Part shown: positions 35,093 through 44,714 of the stretch, one piece after another
Layout of the letters: the number at the start of each line of letters is the position of its first letter
Numbering within the stretch: position 1 is the first letter of the stretch
Assembly (NCBI GenBank): GCA_002381565.1
Contig: DFWZ01000062.1
Span: 26,210-89,068, forward strand
From: Gallionella sp. UBA4121
GTDB lineage: Bacteria > Pseudomonadota > Gammaproteobacteria > Burkholderiales > Gallionellaceae
Reading direction: 5' to 3'
DNA length: 62,859 nt
Position numbers and translations under genes: made by a program
Notes under the pieces: generated by a model
What the model was told of the DNA's origin: nothing
The model's input: only the letters and a program-made list of their open reading frames with translations
The model's database searches: none

Positions 35093-35137
35093 GTAAAACT
35101 TTTTTACTTCCCTACCTGCCGCGCAGCGCTTACATTG
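35093..35137 (+). promoter_or_regulatory. promoter and inverted-repeat site of pilin gene 2
   Basis: Inverted repeat GTAAAA-CTT-TTTTAC (35093-35107), TTCCCT (35108-35113), 17 bases, TACATT (35131-35136). The distance from the repeat to ACATTGC is 39 bases, exactly as at pilin 1. Confidence 0.6.
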
Positions 35138-35180
35138 CGCCATGCACTACGTTACTTCATCCTTAGCAAAGGAAAATATC

Positions 35181-35873
35181 ATGTGGACATATCACAAACA
35201 ATCCGGCTTTACGCTGGTTGAACTCGCCATCGTGATGGTGATCATCGGCCTGCTGCTGGGCGGCGTGCTGAAGGGTCAGGAAATGATCGAAAACGGCAAG
35301 ATCAAGAATGTAAAGAATGATGTGCAAGGCATGACGGCCGCCTACTACACCTACCGGGATCGCTACAACGCCATTCCCGGTGACGATCCCCGTGCAGTAG
35401 CCCGCTGGACAGGGGTAACCGGAGCTGCGCCCCTCCCACCCATCCCCATGCTTGGCAATGGGGATGGCATCGTCGATACAGTTGTCACCTGGACTGCCTG
35501 CACATCTGCTGCCACCCCCACCGTAGAAAGCTGCGCGTTCATACAGGACCTGCGTCTGGCCGGACTGATCACGGGGACACAAAACGGTGTCGACCCGCTC
35601 AATGCCTATGGCGGAGTGATCCGCGTCATCCAGAATAATAATAGCGTTAATACAAATACCGGTTATGCGGTCGGCTTGAACCTGTGCTTTGCCAACCTGC
35701 CCGCCAAGGCGGCGGAATCGATAGACGCCAATTTTGACGACGGCAATCCCGCCACAGGCAGCGTGCGCGCGGTATCAGGTACAACAACTAACGTTTCTCC
35801 TGTCGCAGCCGCCGCCGTAAGTTACGCGGAAACAGCTGCTACCACATCCTACACGGTGTGCAGGCTGCTCTGA
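35181..35873 (+). CDS. type IV pilin-like protein 2
   Basis: 230 residues, the same length as pilin 1 and clearly a duplicate: G-FTLVELAIVMVIIGLLLGG, then KGQEMIENGKIKNVKNDVQG, YNAIPGDDPR, and FDDGNPATGSVRA near the end. It differs mainly in the exposed middle, where pilin 2 has a Cys pair. AAAGGAAA precedes ATG 35181; an in-frame ATG at 35142 lies within the copied promoter leader and is not used in this reading. Confidence 0.88.
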   Translation: MWTYHKQSGFTLVELAIVMVIIGLLLGGVLKGQEMIENGKIKNVKNDVQGMTAAYYTYRDRYNAIPGDDPRAVARWTGVTGAAPLPPIPMLGNGDGIVDTVVTWTACTSAATPTVESCAFIQDLRLAGLITGTQNGVDPLNAYGGVIRVIQNNNSVNTNTGYAVGLNLCFANLPAKAAESIDANFDDGNPATGSVRAVSGTTTNVSPVAAAAVSYAETAATTSYTVCRLL

Positions 35874-35917
35874 CGGGCGCCACTCCCTGAAACTCAATCA
35901 GCATACAGGAGGAATAA

Positions 35918-37300
35918 TTACACGCGCCGCCAGCTGGTGCCTGCCGCACTGTCTTCCAGCACGATACCGTCAGCCAGCAACGCCTTGCGTATCCGGTCGG
36001 CTTCCGAATAATCCTTGGCCTGCTTGGCGGCGTTGCGGGCGAGAATCTGCTCTGCGATCAATGCCTCATCAGAACCTGCACCTTGCAGAAACTCAGTCGG
36101 GTCGCGTTGCAACAGACCCAGCACCGCGCCCAGCGCCACAAGTTGCGCAGCGGCATCTGCCGACGGGCGTCGGTTCACTTCATTCGCCAGATCGAACAGC
36201 ACGGCTATCGCTTCCACCGTATTGAAATCGTCGTCCATCGCCGTCTTGAAGCGGGCGGCGAAGGGTTCATTCCAGTCAATCGCATCCCTTCGTGCTGAGC
36301 CTGTCGAAGCACGAACGGTCTTGAGTGCCGTATAAAGCCTGTCCAGCGCTTTCTTGGCATCATCCAGATGCGCGTCGGAATAATTCAGCGGGCTGCGGTA
36401 ATGGGCGCGCAGGATAAAGAACCTCACCACTTCAGGGTCGTATTGCTTCAGCACCTCGCGGATGGTGAAGAAATTGCCGAGGCTCTTGGACATTTTTTCA
36501 TTGTCCACCCGTACAAAGCCATTGTGCATCCAGTAGTTCACAAACTGGCACTGGTGCGCGCCCTCAGACTGTGCGATCTCGTTCTCGTGATGCGGGAACT
36601 GCAAGTCCGCGCCGCCGCCGTGTATGTCGAAATGATCTCCAAGCAGTTTTGATGCCATCGCCGAACATTCGATATGCCAGCCGGGGCGACCACGCCCCCA
36701 CTTTGAATCCCACTTCACCTCTTCGGCTTCCGTCTCGCGGGCGTGTTTCCACAACACGAAGTCGAGCGGGTCGTGCTTATCTGTAGTTACCTCGACGCGC
36801 TCGCCGGCACGCAAGTCTTCCAGCGACTTGCCGGACAGCTTGCCGTAACCTTCGAACTTGCGCACCGCAAAATTCACATCGCCATCCGCTGCCTTGTAAG
36901 CCAGTCCGTTCGCCTCCAGTTTGTCGATGATTTCCAGCATTTCCGGCACAAATTGAGTTGCGCGCGGCTCATGGTCGGGACGCGCAACCCCCAGCGCATC
37001 GGCATCCTCGTGCATCGCGTCGATAAAACGTTGCGTGAGCTGATGAATGGATTCGTTGTTCTCGGCCGCGCGTTTGATGATCTTGTCGTCAATGTCGGTG
37101 ATATTGCGCACGTAAGTTATATCGTAGCCGGAAGCCTTGAACCAGCGATAGACCATGTCGAACACCACCATCACGCGCGCATGTCCCAGATGACAATAGT
37201 CGTATACCGTCATGCCGCACACGTACATGCGTACGGTGTTGGGCACGATGGGAATGAATTCCTGCTTGTCGCGTGCTAACGTATTGTATATTTTTAACAT
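35918..37300 (-). CDS. cysS: cysteinyl-tRNA synthetase with an inserted repeat peptide
   Basis: 460 residues. Class I motifs HLGHARVMV (HIGH) and EKMSKSLGNF (KMSKS), zinc Cys in YVCGMTVYDYCHLG, and the conserved WHIECSAMA. It charges tRNA-Cys. ATG 37300 gives MLKIYNTLARDKQEF, the family start. At residues ~328-338, between the catalytic body and the C-terminal helices, the peptide RASTGSARR is encoded by a palindromic repeat (36287-36318); other CysRS do not need it. The protein is otherwise of normal length and intact. Confidence 0.95.
   Translation of the reverse strand: MLKIYNTLARDKQEFIPIVPNTVRMYVCGMTVYDYCHLGHARVMVVFDMVYRWFKASGYDITYVRNITDIDDKIIKRAAENNESIHQLTQRFIDAMHEDADALGVARPDHEPRATQFVPEMLEIIDKLEANGLAYKAADGDVNFAVRKFEGYGKLSGKSLEDLRAGERVEVTTDKHDPLDFVLWKHARETEAEEVKWDSKWGRGRPGWHIECSAMASKLLGDHFDIHGGGADLQFPHHENEIAQSEGAHQCQFVNYWMHNGFVRVDNEKMSKSLGNFFTIREVLKQYDPEVVRFFILRAHYRSPLNYSDAHLDDAKKALDRLYTALKTVRASTGSARRDAIDWNEPFAARFKTAMDDDFNTVEAIAVLFDLANEVNRRPSADAAAQLVALGAVLGLLQRDPTEFLQGAGSDEALIAEQILARNAAKQAKDYSEADRIRKALLADGIVLEDSAAGTSWRRV
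36287..36318. repeat. palindromic repeat inside cysS
   Basis: Arms TTCGTGCT (36289-36296) and AGCACGAA (36308-36315). The middle, GAGCCTGTCGA, links it to the CCTGAGC...CGAAGG repeats at 18237. Confidence 0.7.
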
Positions 37301-37319
37301 TTCCAGCCTTAACTGAGCC

Positions 37320-37346
37320 GTCATACCGGTGAAATCCGGTATCCAG
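37320..37346. repeat. GTCATACCGG...CCGGTATCC repeat, copy 1
   Basis: First of five copies around the GIY-YIG gene, just upstream of cysS. Confidence 0.75.
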
Positions 37347-37374
37347 CGATTTTAATCAATTTTTTATCTATTCT

Positions 37375-37400
37375 GTCATTCCGGCCTTCGCCGGTATGAC
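37375..37400. repeat. GTCATTCCGG...CCGGTATGAC repeat, copy 2
   Basis: Fully palindromic form, 36 bases past the GIY-YIG stop on the gene's downstream side. Confidence 0.75.
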
Positions 37401-37436
37401 GAGCCACACGAAAGGCTGACTTCTTCGAGGCACGCC

Positions 37437-37727
37437 CTAACACACGCTGTCATATAAATCTTTCCAGTCAGGATTGAATTTTTCGATCAGCTCCAGCTTC
37501 CACGCTCTCTGCCATTCCTTGAGTGCTTTCTCTCGCCCAATGGCGGATTCCATCGTTTCATGCACCTCGTACCAAACCAGTCGATCTACTCCATACCGTT
37601 TGGTAAAACCATTGGCAACGTGATTCTTATGTTCCCACACCCGTTTAATCAGGTCTGAAGTGACACCAACATACAAGGTACCGTTACGTTTGCTGGCCAG
37701 CAGATAAACACACGGTTGCTTGTTCAT
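37437..37727 (-). CDS. GIY-YIG single-domain nuclease-like protein
   Basis: 96 residues, a lone GIY-YIG domain: CVYLLASKRNGTLYVGVTSD (the YLL/YVG motif), then Arg in KRVWEHKN and Glu in EKALKEWQR. These are usual catalytic residues for metal-dependent DNA cleavage. AGGAGG lies eight bases before ATG 37727. The gene is bracketed by five copies of a palindromic repeat; the 24-codon upstream extension in the same frame is repeat 3 being translated. Function of such solo proteins is not established. Confidence 0.88.
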   Translation of the reverse strand: MNKQPCVYLLASKRNGTLYVGVTSDLIKRVWEHKNHVANGFTKRYGVDRLVWYEVHETMESAIGREKALKEWQRAWKLELIEKFNPDWKDLYDSVC

Positions 37728-37749
37728 CGAGTGACCTCCTGGCTTTTTC

Positions 37750-37775
37750 GTCATACCGGCGAAAGCCGGTATCCA
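37750..37775. repeat. GTCATACCGGCGAAAGCCGG repeat, copy 3
   Basis: Immediately upstream of the GIY-YIG ribosome site. Confidence 0.75.
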
Positions 37776-37805
37776 TTCAATCAAACCCAAATAATCCATT
37801 AGGCC

Positions 37806-37832
37806 GTCATTCCGGCGAAAGCCGGAATCCAG
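37806..37832. repeat. GTCATTCCGGCGAAAGCCGG repeat, copy 4
   Basis: Same orientation as copy 3, 30 bases further. Confidence 0.75.
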
Positions 37833-37903
37833 CCATAAAAAATATTCTGCGCAGCAGGCAAAATATTAATTTTGCCCCACTTACGTGGGAATCTGTTACT
37901 CAA

Positions 37904-37930
37904 CTGGATACCGGCTTCCGCCGGCATGAC
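37904..37930. repeat. GGATACCGG...CCGGCATGAC repeat, copy 5
   Basis: Opposite orientation to copies 3 and 4, 30 bases past the DUF4870 stop. Confidence 0.7.
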
Positions 37931-37960
37931 GAACCAAAAGAATACAGGTATGGCAGGCGA

Positions 37961-38301
37961 TCAGAAAATCATGGGTTTGTTATCGTTGAGGTTGAGCCAG
38001 CCCTTGACGATGCGATAGATGATCCAGCAGAAATTGGCGAACAGGATAGCCATGCCGATCAGGATCACGAAAGTCGCGGCACCAATTACCGCCCACAGCA
38101 AACCGAACCAGAAGGTGCGTATCTGCCAGCGAAAATGACTCTCCAGCCAGGTTCCTGCGACATCGTCCTTTTTGACGTAGTTGATGATGATGCCGATGAT
38201 CGCGGTAATGCCGGCGAAATAAGACAGTGCGTACAGTACATACACCACCTGCGTCAGCCCCTTCAACGATTGCGCCTTGTCAGGCACCGTAATGTCTTCG
38301 C

Positions 38302-38305
<4 letters not shown>
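37961..38305 (-). CDS. DUF4870 family membrane protein
   Basis: 114 residues with three hydrophobic segments (~17-42, ~65-90, ~85-104) and HFRWQIRTFWFGLLW, typical of DUF4870. Function unknown. Its ATG overlaps the glnS stop by four bases, so it is translated with glnS. Confidence 0.85.
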
Positions 38306-39975
<1,670 letters not shown>

Positions 39976-40165
39976 ACGGGACTTTCCTGTATCTTGAATG
40001 AATTGATGAAGACCTGCGGCAGATTTTACCCGAAAACACACGCACAATCCCCACCGGGATGGGCAATATGCATCAACTATGTGAAAACACGACGGTTATT
40101 TGGTAGAATCCGCTGATAGTTATATTTGCGCCTGCCATGGTGCGCCCACAGGACACGAATTACCG

Positions 40166-41260
40166 ATGAATATATTGAATCGCTTCAGCGAAATCCGCCT
40201 TGCTCGTTTTAGAGAAACCAGCTCCGCCCGTTTTCATCTTCCCGCCGCAATGCTGATCGGCGCGTTGCTGCTGAGTGTCGGCGCTGAGGCCGATGAATTG
40301 CAGGATGCCACCCAGTTGTTCAAACAAGGGCAACAAAGCCAGGCATTGAGCAAACTGAACAGTTATCTGGCCAACAAACCCCGCGACGCGCAAGGACGTT
40401 TCCTCAAGGGTCTGATTTTTACCGAGCAAAACAAGATCGCAGATGCCATCAAGGTTTTTTCGGATTTAACGCAAGACTACCCCGAGCTGCCCGAACCTTA
40501 CAACAACCTCGCCGTGCTTTATGCCAGCCAGGGCCAGTACGACAAGGCCAGATTGTCACTGGAAATGGCGATACGCACGCATCCGAGTTATGCTACCGCA
40601 CATGAAAATCTGGGCGACATTTACGCAAAAATGGCCAGCCAGGCTTATGACCGCGCCTTGCAACTGGATAGCAGCAATACCACGACGCAGACCAAGCTTG
40701 CGATGATTCAGGATTTGTTTTCCGATAAACCACGTGCAAAATCGGCTGCTCCGCGCACTCCTGCAATAGCCGGCAAGCCGGCTGCCGCCATCGAAGCGCC
40801 CAAACCTGTCGTCGCACCTGCTGTGACAGCGGCCAAAACGCCTGCCGTGGCAGTAGCCAAAGCGCCTGTGGCGACAACGGCCAAAACAGCTACGAAGACA
40901 GAAGTTGCTGCGCCGTCAGCTTCAGACCGTGCTGTACAGGAAACTGTCGAGGCATGGGCTGATGCCTGGTCATCCAAGAACGTAAAGAAATATCTGTCGT
41001 ATTATTCTGCCGACTTCAAAACGCCGGATGGTGAAAGCCGCTCAGACTGGGCGGCGTCTCGCCGCGATCGCATCAGCAAACCGAAGCAGATCGAGGTCAG
41101 CGTCAGCGATGTGTCGGTTGATTTCACCGACAATACTCATGCAACCGTGAAGTTTCACCAGAACTACCGTGCCAGCAACTTCAAGGCGTCTGGCGGAAAA
41201 ACCTTGTTGATGGTTAAATCCGGCAACAGCTGGTTCATACAGGAAGAGCGTGCCCATTGA
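40166..41260 (+). CDS. exported TPR protein with Cds6-like C-terminal domain
   Basis: 364 residues. Signal or anchor (~33-54), TPR array (~58-195, for example EPYNNLAVLYASQGQYDKA), an Ala/Lys/Pro-rich linker (~200-250) with repeated AKTPAVAVAKAP-type words, and a C-terminal NTF2-like domain (~255-364: VEAWADAWSSKNVKKYLSYY). The same domain ends the next protein. In Cds6-type proteins this domain is found beside L,D-transpeptidases. The two genes overlap by one base. Periplasmic cell-wall role is inferred. Confidence 0.75.
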   Translation: MNILNRFSEIRLARFRETSSARFHLPAAMLIGALLLSVGAEADELQDATQLFKQGQQSQALSKLNSYLANKPRDAQGRFLKGLIFTEQNKIADAIKVFSDLTQDYPELPEPYNNLAVLYASQGQYDKARLSLEMAIRTHPSYATAHENLGDIYAKMASQAYDRALQLDSSNTTTQTKLAMIQDLFSDKPRAKSAAPRTPAIAGKPAAAIEAPKPVVAPAVTAAKTPAVAVAKAPVATTAKTATKTEVAAPSASDRAVQETVEAWADAWSSKNVKKYLSYYSADFKTPDGESRSDWAASRRDRISKPKQIEVSVSDVSVDFTDNTHATVKFHQNYRASNFKASGGKTLLMVKSGNSWFIQEERAH

Positions 41261-42426
41261 TGCGTTTATTTACGCTCACAACTTTATTATGCAGCGCGCT
41301 GTCCGGGACGGCACACGCCGCACCCGACTCGCACGCTACCGAAGTACGCCTGGCAAAAAGTTTGCTCGACATCAGGAACAACCGCCTGGATATCGCAATG
41401 AACGAGGTGGACAGCCTGTTGCGCGTCAATCCCAACTACAAGCTGGCACAACTGGTCAGGGGTGATTTGCTGATGGCCAAGGCGGGCGCCATATCCAGTT
41501 TCGGCAGTGCGTCCCACGCATCCGGAGACAAGATTCAGGATTTGCAGGACGAAGCGCGTGTGCGCCTGCAACGTGCGCAAGCCCAGCCACAGACTCAGTA
41601 CGCACCGCGCTACCTGTGGAAGCTGAACGAACAGCAGAAATACGCACTTGTCGTGGATACCAGCCGCTCGACGCTGTACGTGTACGAAAACGTCAACGGG
41701 GAGCCCCGCTATGTGGCGGATTTCTACGTCACGATCGGCAAGCTCGGCACCGAAAAAATCTCCTCGGGTGACCAGCGCACACCGATAGGCGTTTATTTCG
41801 TCCGTGCCAATCTGCCTAAAAAACAGTTATCCGACATCTACGGCAGCGGCGCATTTCCGCTCAGCTATCCGAACGAATGGGATAAAAAGAATGGGCGTAC
41901 CGGCAGCGGCATCTGGCTGCACGGCACACCCAGCAATACCTACAGCCGCCCTCCGCGCGCCAGCAACGGCTGCGTGGTACTTAACAATGACGACCTGAAT
42001 AAGCTCGCACCTTACCTTCAGGTCGGCATCACGCCGGTCATCATCACCAACAAGATTGCCTGGGCCAGCAAAGCGGACCAGGCTGACCGCGCCGCCCTGC
42101 TGCATGAAATAGAGCTCTGGCGTCGCGACTGGGCGAGCCTTAACACCGATGCCTACCTGAAACATTACGCACACAATTTTACCAGCGAGAACACCAACCT
42201 TGAAGCCTGGGCCCGCCAGAAGCAGGGGGTAAATGCCGGAAAATCCTGGATCAAGGTCAATCTTGCCGAGCTCAGCCTGTTCACCTACCCCGACCAACCC
42301 AACATGGTAGTGGTTGATTTCGATCAGGACTACAGCAGCAGCAACTTGTCGAATCACATGAAAAAGCGCCAATACTGGATCAAGAAAGACAATCGCTGGC
42401 AAATCCTTTATGAAGGTTCGGCATGA
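41260..42426 (+). CDS. L,D-transpeptidase with C-terminal Cds6-like domain
   Basis: 388 residues. Signal peptide (~1-18), an N-terminal helical part, the YkuD catalytic domain (~125-265) with HGTPSNTYSRPPRASNGC holding the active-site Cys, and a C-terminal NTF2-like domain (~280-388: WRRDWASLNTDAYLKHYA). It would form 3-3 peptide crosslinks or attach proteins to peptidoglycan. Start at ATG 41260 overlaps the preceding TGA; four-base overlap with the cyclophilin gene. The shared domain with its neighbour suggests a functional pair. Confidence 0.87.
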   Translation: MRLFTLTTLLCSALSGTAHAAPDSHATEVRLAKSLLDIRNNRLDIAMNEVDSLLRVNPNYKLAQLVRGDLLMAKAGAISSFGSASHASGDKIQDLQDEARVRLQRAQAQPQTQYAPRYLWKLNEQQKYALVVDTSRSTLYVYENVNGEPRYVADFYVTIGKLGTEKISSGDQRTPIGVYFVRANLPKKQLSDIYGSGAFPLSYPNEWDKKNGRTGSGIWLHGTPSNTYSRPPRASNGCVVLNNDDLNKLAPYLQVGITPVIITNKIAWASKADQADRAALLHEIELWRRDWASLNTDAYLKHYAHNFTSENTNLEAWARQKQGVNAGKSWIKVNLAELSLFTYPDQPNMVVVDFDQDYSSSNLSNHMKKRQYWIKKDNRWQILYEGSA

Positions 42427-42995
42427 ACAAATTAGTTACCGCGCTGTTCACACTGTTTCTGTGTTTCGCGATGCAATCCTCTTACTCTTTAACTCAAGGC
42501 AAAAAAACCATGGTCAAACTGCACACCAATTTCGGCGACATCACCCTGCAACTGGATGCTGAAAAAGCACCCAACACGGTCAAGAACTTTCTCGACTATG
42601 TGAATGCCGGTTTTTATGAAAACACCCTTTTCCATCGCGTGATTGACGGCTTCATGATCCAGGGCGGCGGGTTCGAACCCGGCATGAAACAGAAAGCGGT
42701 GAATGCACCGATTCAAAATGAAGCAGCCAATGGCCTGAAGAACGATAAATACACTATCGCGATGGCGCGTACCAGCGATCCTCATTCTGCCACCGCGCAA
42801 TTCTTCATCAACGTGACGGACAACAGCTTCCTGAATTACACCGCTGCCAACTCGCAAGGCTATGGCTACTGCGTATTCGGTAAAGTAATCGAAGGCATGG
42901 ACGTCGTGGACGCAATCCGCAAAGTCAAGACCGGCAGCCAGGACGTGCCGCGCGAAGACGTGATCATCACCAAAGCAGAAGTCATTAAGAGCTAG
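42423..42995 (+). CDS. ppiA: peptidyl-prolyl cis-trans isomerase (cyclophilin type)
   Basis: 190 residues with a putative signal peptide (~1-22) and a compact cyclophilin domain: FHRVIDGFMIQGGGF, MARTSDPHSATAQFFINV. It isomerises Xaa-Pro bonds. The signal peptide places it in the periplasm, so PpiA fits better than cytosolic PpiB; an internal ATG at 42510 (MVKLHTNFG) would give the cytosolic form, and both forms may be made. Four-base overlap with the L,D-transpeptidase gene. Confidence 0.85.
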   Translation: MNKLVTALFTLFLCFAMQSSYSLTQGKKTMVKLHTNFGDITLQLDAEKAPNTVKNFLDYVNAGFYENTLFHRVIDGFMIQGGGFEPGMKQKAVNAPIQNEAANGLKNDKYTIAMARTSDPHSATAQFFINVTDNSFLNYTAANSQGYGYCVFGKVIEGMDVVDAIRKVKTGSQDVPREDVIITKAEVIKS

Positions 42996-43070
42996 GATTC
43001 AGGGGGCGGGATTCGGGATTCAGCTAAAAATCATGCAGTGTTTTTCTGAATCCTGACTCCCAATCCTGAC
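42994..43070 (+). repeat. GGATTCAG-type inverted word repeat
   Basis: AGGATTCAG (42994) and CTGAATCCT (43046) with related GGGATTC and CCAATCC words fill the gap between the cyclophilin gene and lpxH. Confidence 0.6.
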
Positions 43071-43793
43071 ATGCCCCACACTTTATTCATTTCCGATCTT
43101 CACCTGAGTACCGACCAGCCGCTCAGCATGGCGGCGTTTGAGCGTTTCATCGCAACGACAGCACCGGCAGCCGAAGCTCTGTATATCCTGGGAGACCTGT
43201 TCGACTACTGGGCAGGCGACGATGATCTGCACGATCCGTTTCACCAGCGGGTGATCGGTGCGTTGCGCGGATTATCCGCAACCCGTGTCTATCTGATGCA
43301 CGGCAACCGTGACTTGTTGATGGGCGAGGCGCTGGCACAGGCTTGTGGTGCCGAACTGCTGGCCGATCCTGTCCTGATCGATTTGTATGGCACCCCGACG
43401 CTGCTGTCCCACGGCGATACGCTGTGCACCGATGATATTGAATACCAACTTTTCCGAAAACAGGTTCACTCCACTGATTTCAAAAAAGAATTTTTGTCCC
43501 GACCGTTAACGGAACGCCGGGCTTACATCGAACAGTTGCGCATACGCAGCGACACGGAAAAACAACGCAAAAGCAGCGCCATCATGGATGTGAACGACGA
43601 TGCGGTGGCCAATCTGCTGAGACTATATCGCTATCCCCGCCTGATTCACGGGCACACCCACAGGCCCAAACGCCACGAGCACAGGGTGGACGGGCATCTT
43701 TGTGAACGCTGGGTATTGGGGGACTGGCACTTACATGGCTCGGCACTGCGCGTTGATGCCGGCGGCACGAGATGGGAAATACTCCCGGACTGA
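43071..43793 (+). CDS. lpxH: UDP-2,3-diacylglucosamine diphosphatase
   Basis: 240 residues, the expected length. Metallophosphoesterase motifs ISDLHLS, LGDLFDYWAGDD, HGNRDLL, LSHGDTLCTDD and HGHTHRPKRHEH. It makes lipid X from UDP-diacylglucosamine in lipid A synthesis. Cytoplasmic membrane face. No other lipid A genes are adjacent. Confidence 0.95.
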   Translation: MPHTLFISDLHLSTDQPLSMAAFERFIATTAPAAEALYILGDLFDYWAGDDDLHDPFHQRVIGALRGLSATRVYLMHGNRDLLMGEALAQACGAELLADPVLIDLYGTPTLLSHGDTLCTDDIEYQLFRKQVHSTDFKKEFLSRPLTERRAYIEQLRIRSDTEKQRKSSAIMDVNDDAVANLLRLYRYPRLIHGHTHRPKRHEHRVDGHLCERWVLGDWHLHGSALRVDAGGTRWEILPD

Positions 43794-43938
43794 CCCGCCG
43801 CACCCGATGACTGCGATTCACATAGCTGAAACAAGTCCGTAACAGACAGGAAACATTTCCGTGCCATCCTTGATGCATGGGACGCACTAAATCTTATTTC
43901 AGCCTCACGACGCAAAGCTTGAGCTCACAGGTCTGTGC

Positions 43939-44706
43939 ATGACCCCGCAACAAGTCCGCTCTATTTTCCTCTCGGATATACACCTCGGCACCAAGGCTTG
44001 TCAGGCTGACCAGTTGCTTGATTTCCTGAAGGCCTACACCTCGGAACATCTGTTTTTACTCGGCGATATCGTCGATTTGTGGGCGATGAGCCGTGGCGGC
44101 GTGCACTGGACGCCCGAGCAAAACACATTCGTACAAAAAATATTGCGGCGTGCACGCCACGGTGAAAAAGTATTCTTTATTCCCGGCAACCATGACGAGG
44201 CGATGCGCGAATACGTCGGCAGCTCATTCGGGGATGTCCTGGTAATGTCTGAATACATCCATACAGCCGGTGACGGACGCCGATATCTGCTGATTCATGG
44301 CGACGAGTTCGACCAGGTCACGCTCCATCACAGATGGGTGGCGATCCTGGGCGACATAGCCTACAACCTGCTGGTGCGACTCAACATCTATCTATCCTGG
44401 CTGCGACGCACGCTCAAACGTCCCGGCTACTGGTCGCTGGCCGGATATGCCAAACGCCGGATAAAAACTGCGCTGACGTTCATTTTCAACTTTGAAGATT
44501 CCGTGATCCACCACGCCAGAGAACGCGGCCTGGATGGTGCGATTTGCGGCCACATTCACTGGGCGATGATCAAGGAGGTCGATGGCCTGACCTACATGAA
44601 TTGCGGAGACTGGGTGGATAGTTGCACCGCTATCGTAGAGCACCTGGACGGGCGCATGGAGCTGATTAGATGGAACGATCACTCCGGCACGGCATTAACC
44701 CACTGA
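43939..44706 (+). CDS. PlcP-like metallophosphoesterase (LpxH-related)
   Basis: 255 residues with motifs FLSDIHLGTKACQADQLLDF, LGDIVDLWAM, IPGNHDEAM, IHGDEFDQV and CGHIHWAMIKEVDGL. These longer LpxH-like proteins, with the LGDIAYN and WVDSCTAI segments, match PlcP, which in phosphate-starved bacteria removes the head group from phospholipids to give diacylglycerol. lpxH itself is the preceding gene, so this copy is not needed for lipid A. The partner glycosyltransferase starts eight bases after its stop, as in plcP-agt operons. No Pho box was seen upstream. Database names often call it a UDP-2,3-diacylglucosamine diphosphatase. Confidence 0.65.
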   Translation: MTPQQVRSIFLSDIHLGTKACQADQLLDFLKAYTSEHLFLLGDIVDLWAMSRGGVHWTPEQNTFVQKILRRARHGEKVFFIPGNHDEAMREYVGSSFGDVLVMSEYIHTAGDGRRYLLIHGDEFDQVTLHHRWVAILGDIAYNLLVRLNIYLSWLRRTLKRPGYWSLAGYAKRRIKTALTFIFNFEDSVIHHARERGLDGAICGHIHWAMIKEVDGLTYMNCGDWVDSCTAIVEHLDGRMELIRWNDHSGTALTH

Positions 44707-44714
44707 AAATCCCC

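Noticed and set aside
37728..37799. 24-codon N-terminal extension of the GIY-YIG gene
   Set aside because: It is translation of a palindromic repeat, and the AGGAGG ribosome site lies after it.
43794..43938. Pho box upstream of the PlcP-like gene
   Set aside because: AACAGACAGG is present, but no pair of CTGTCAT-type repeats with 11-base phasing.
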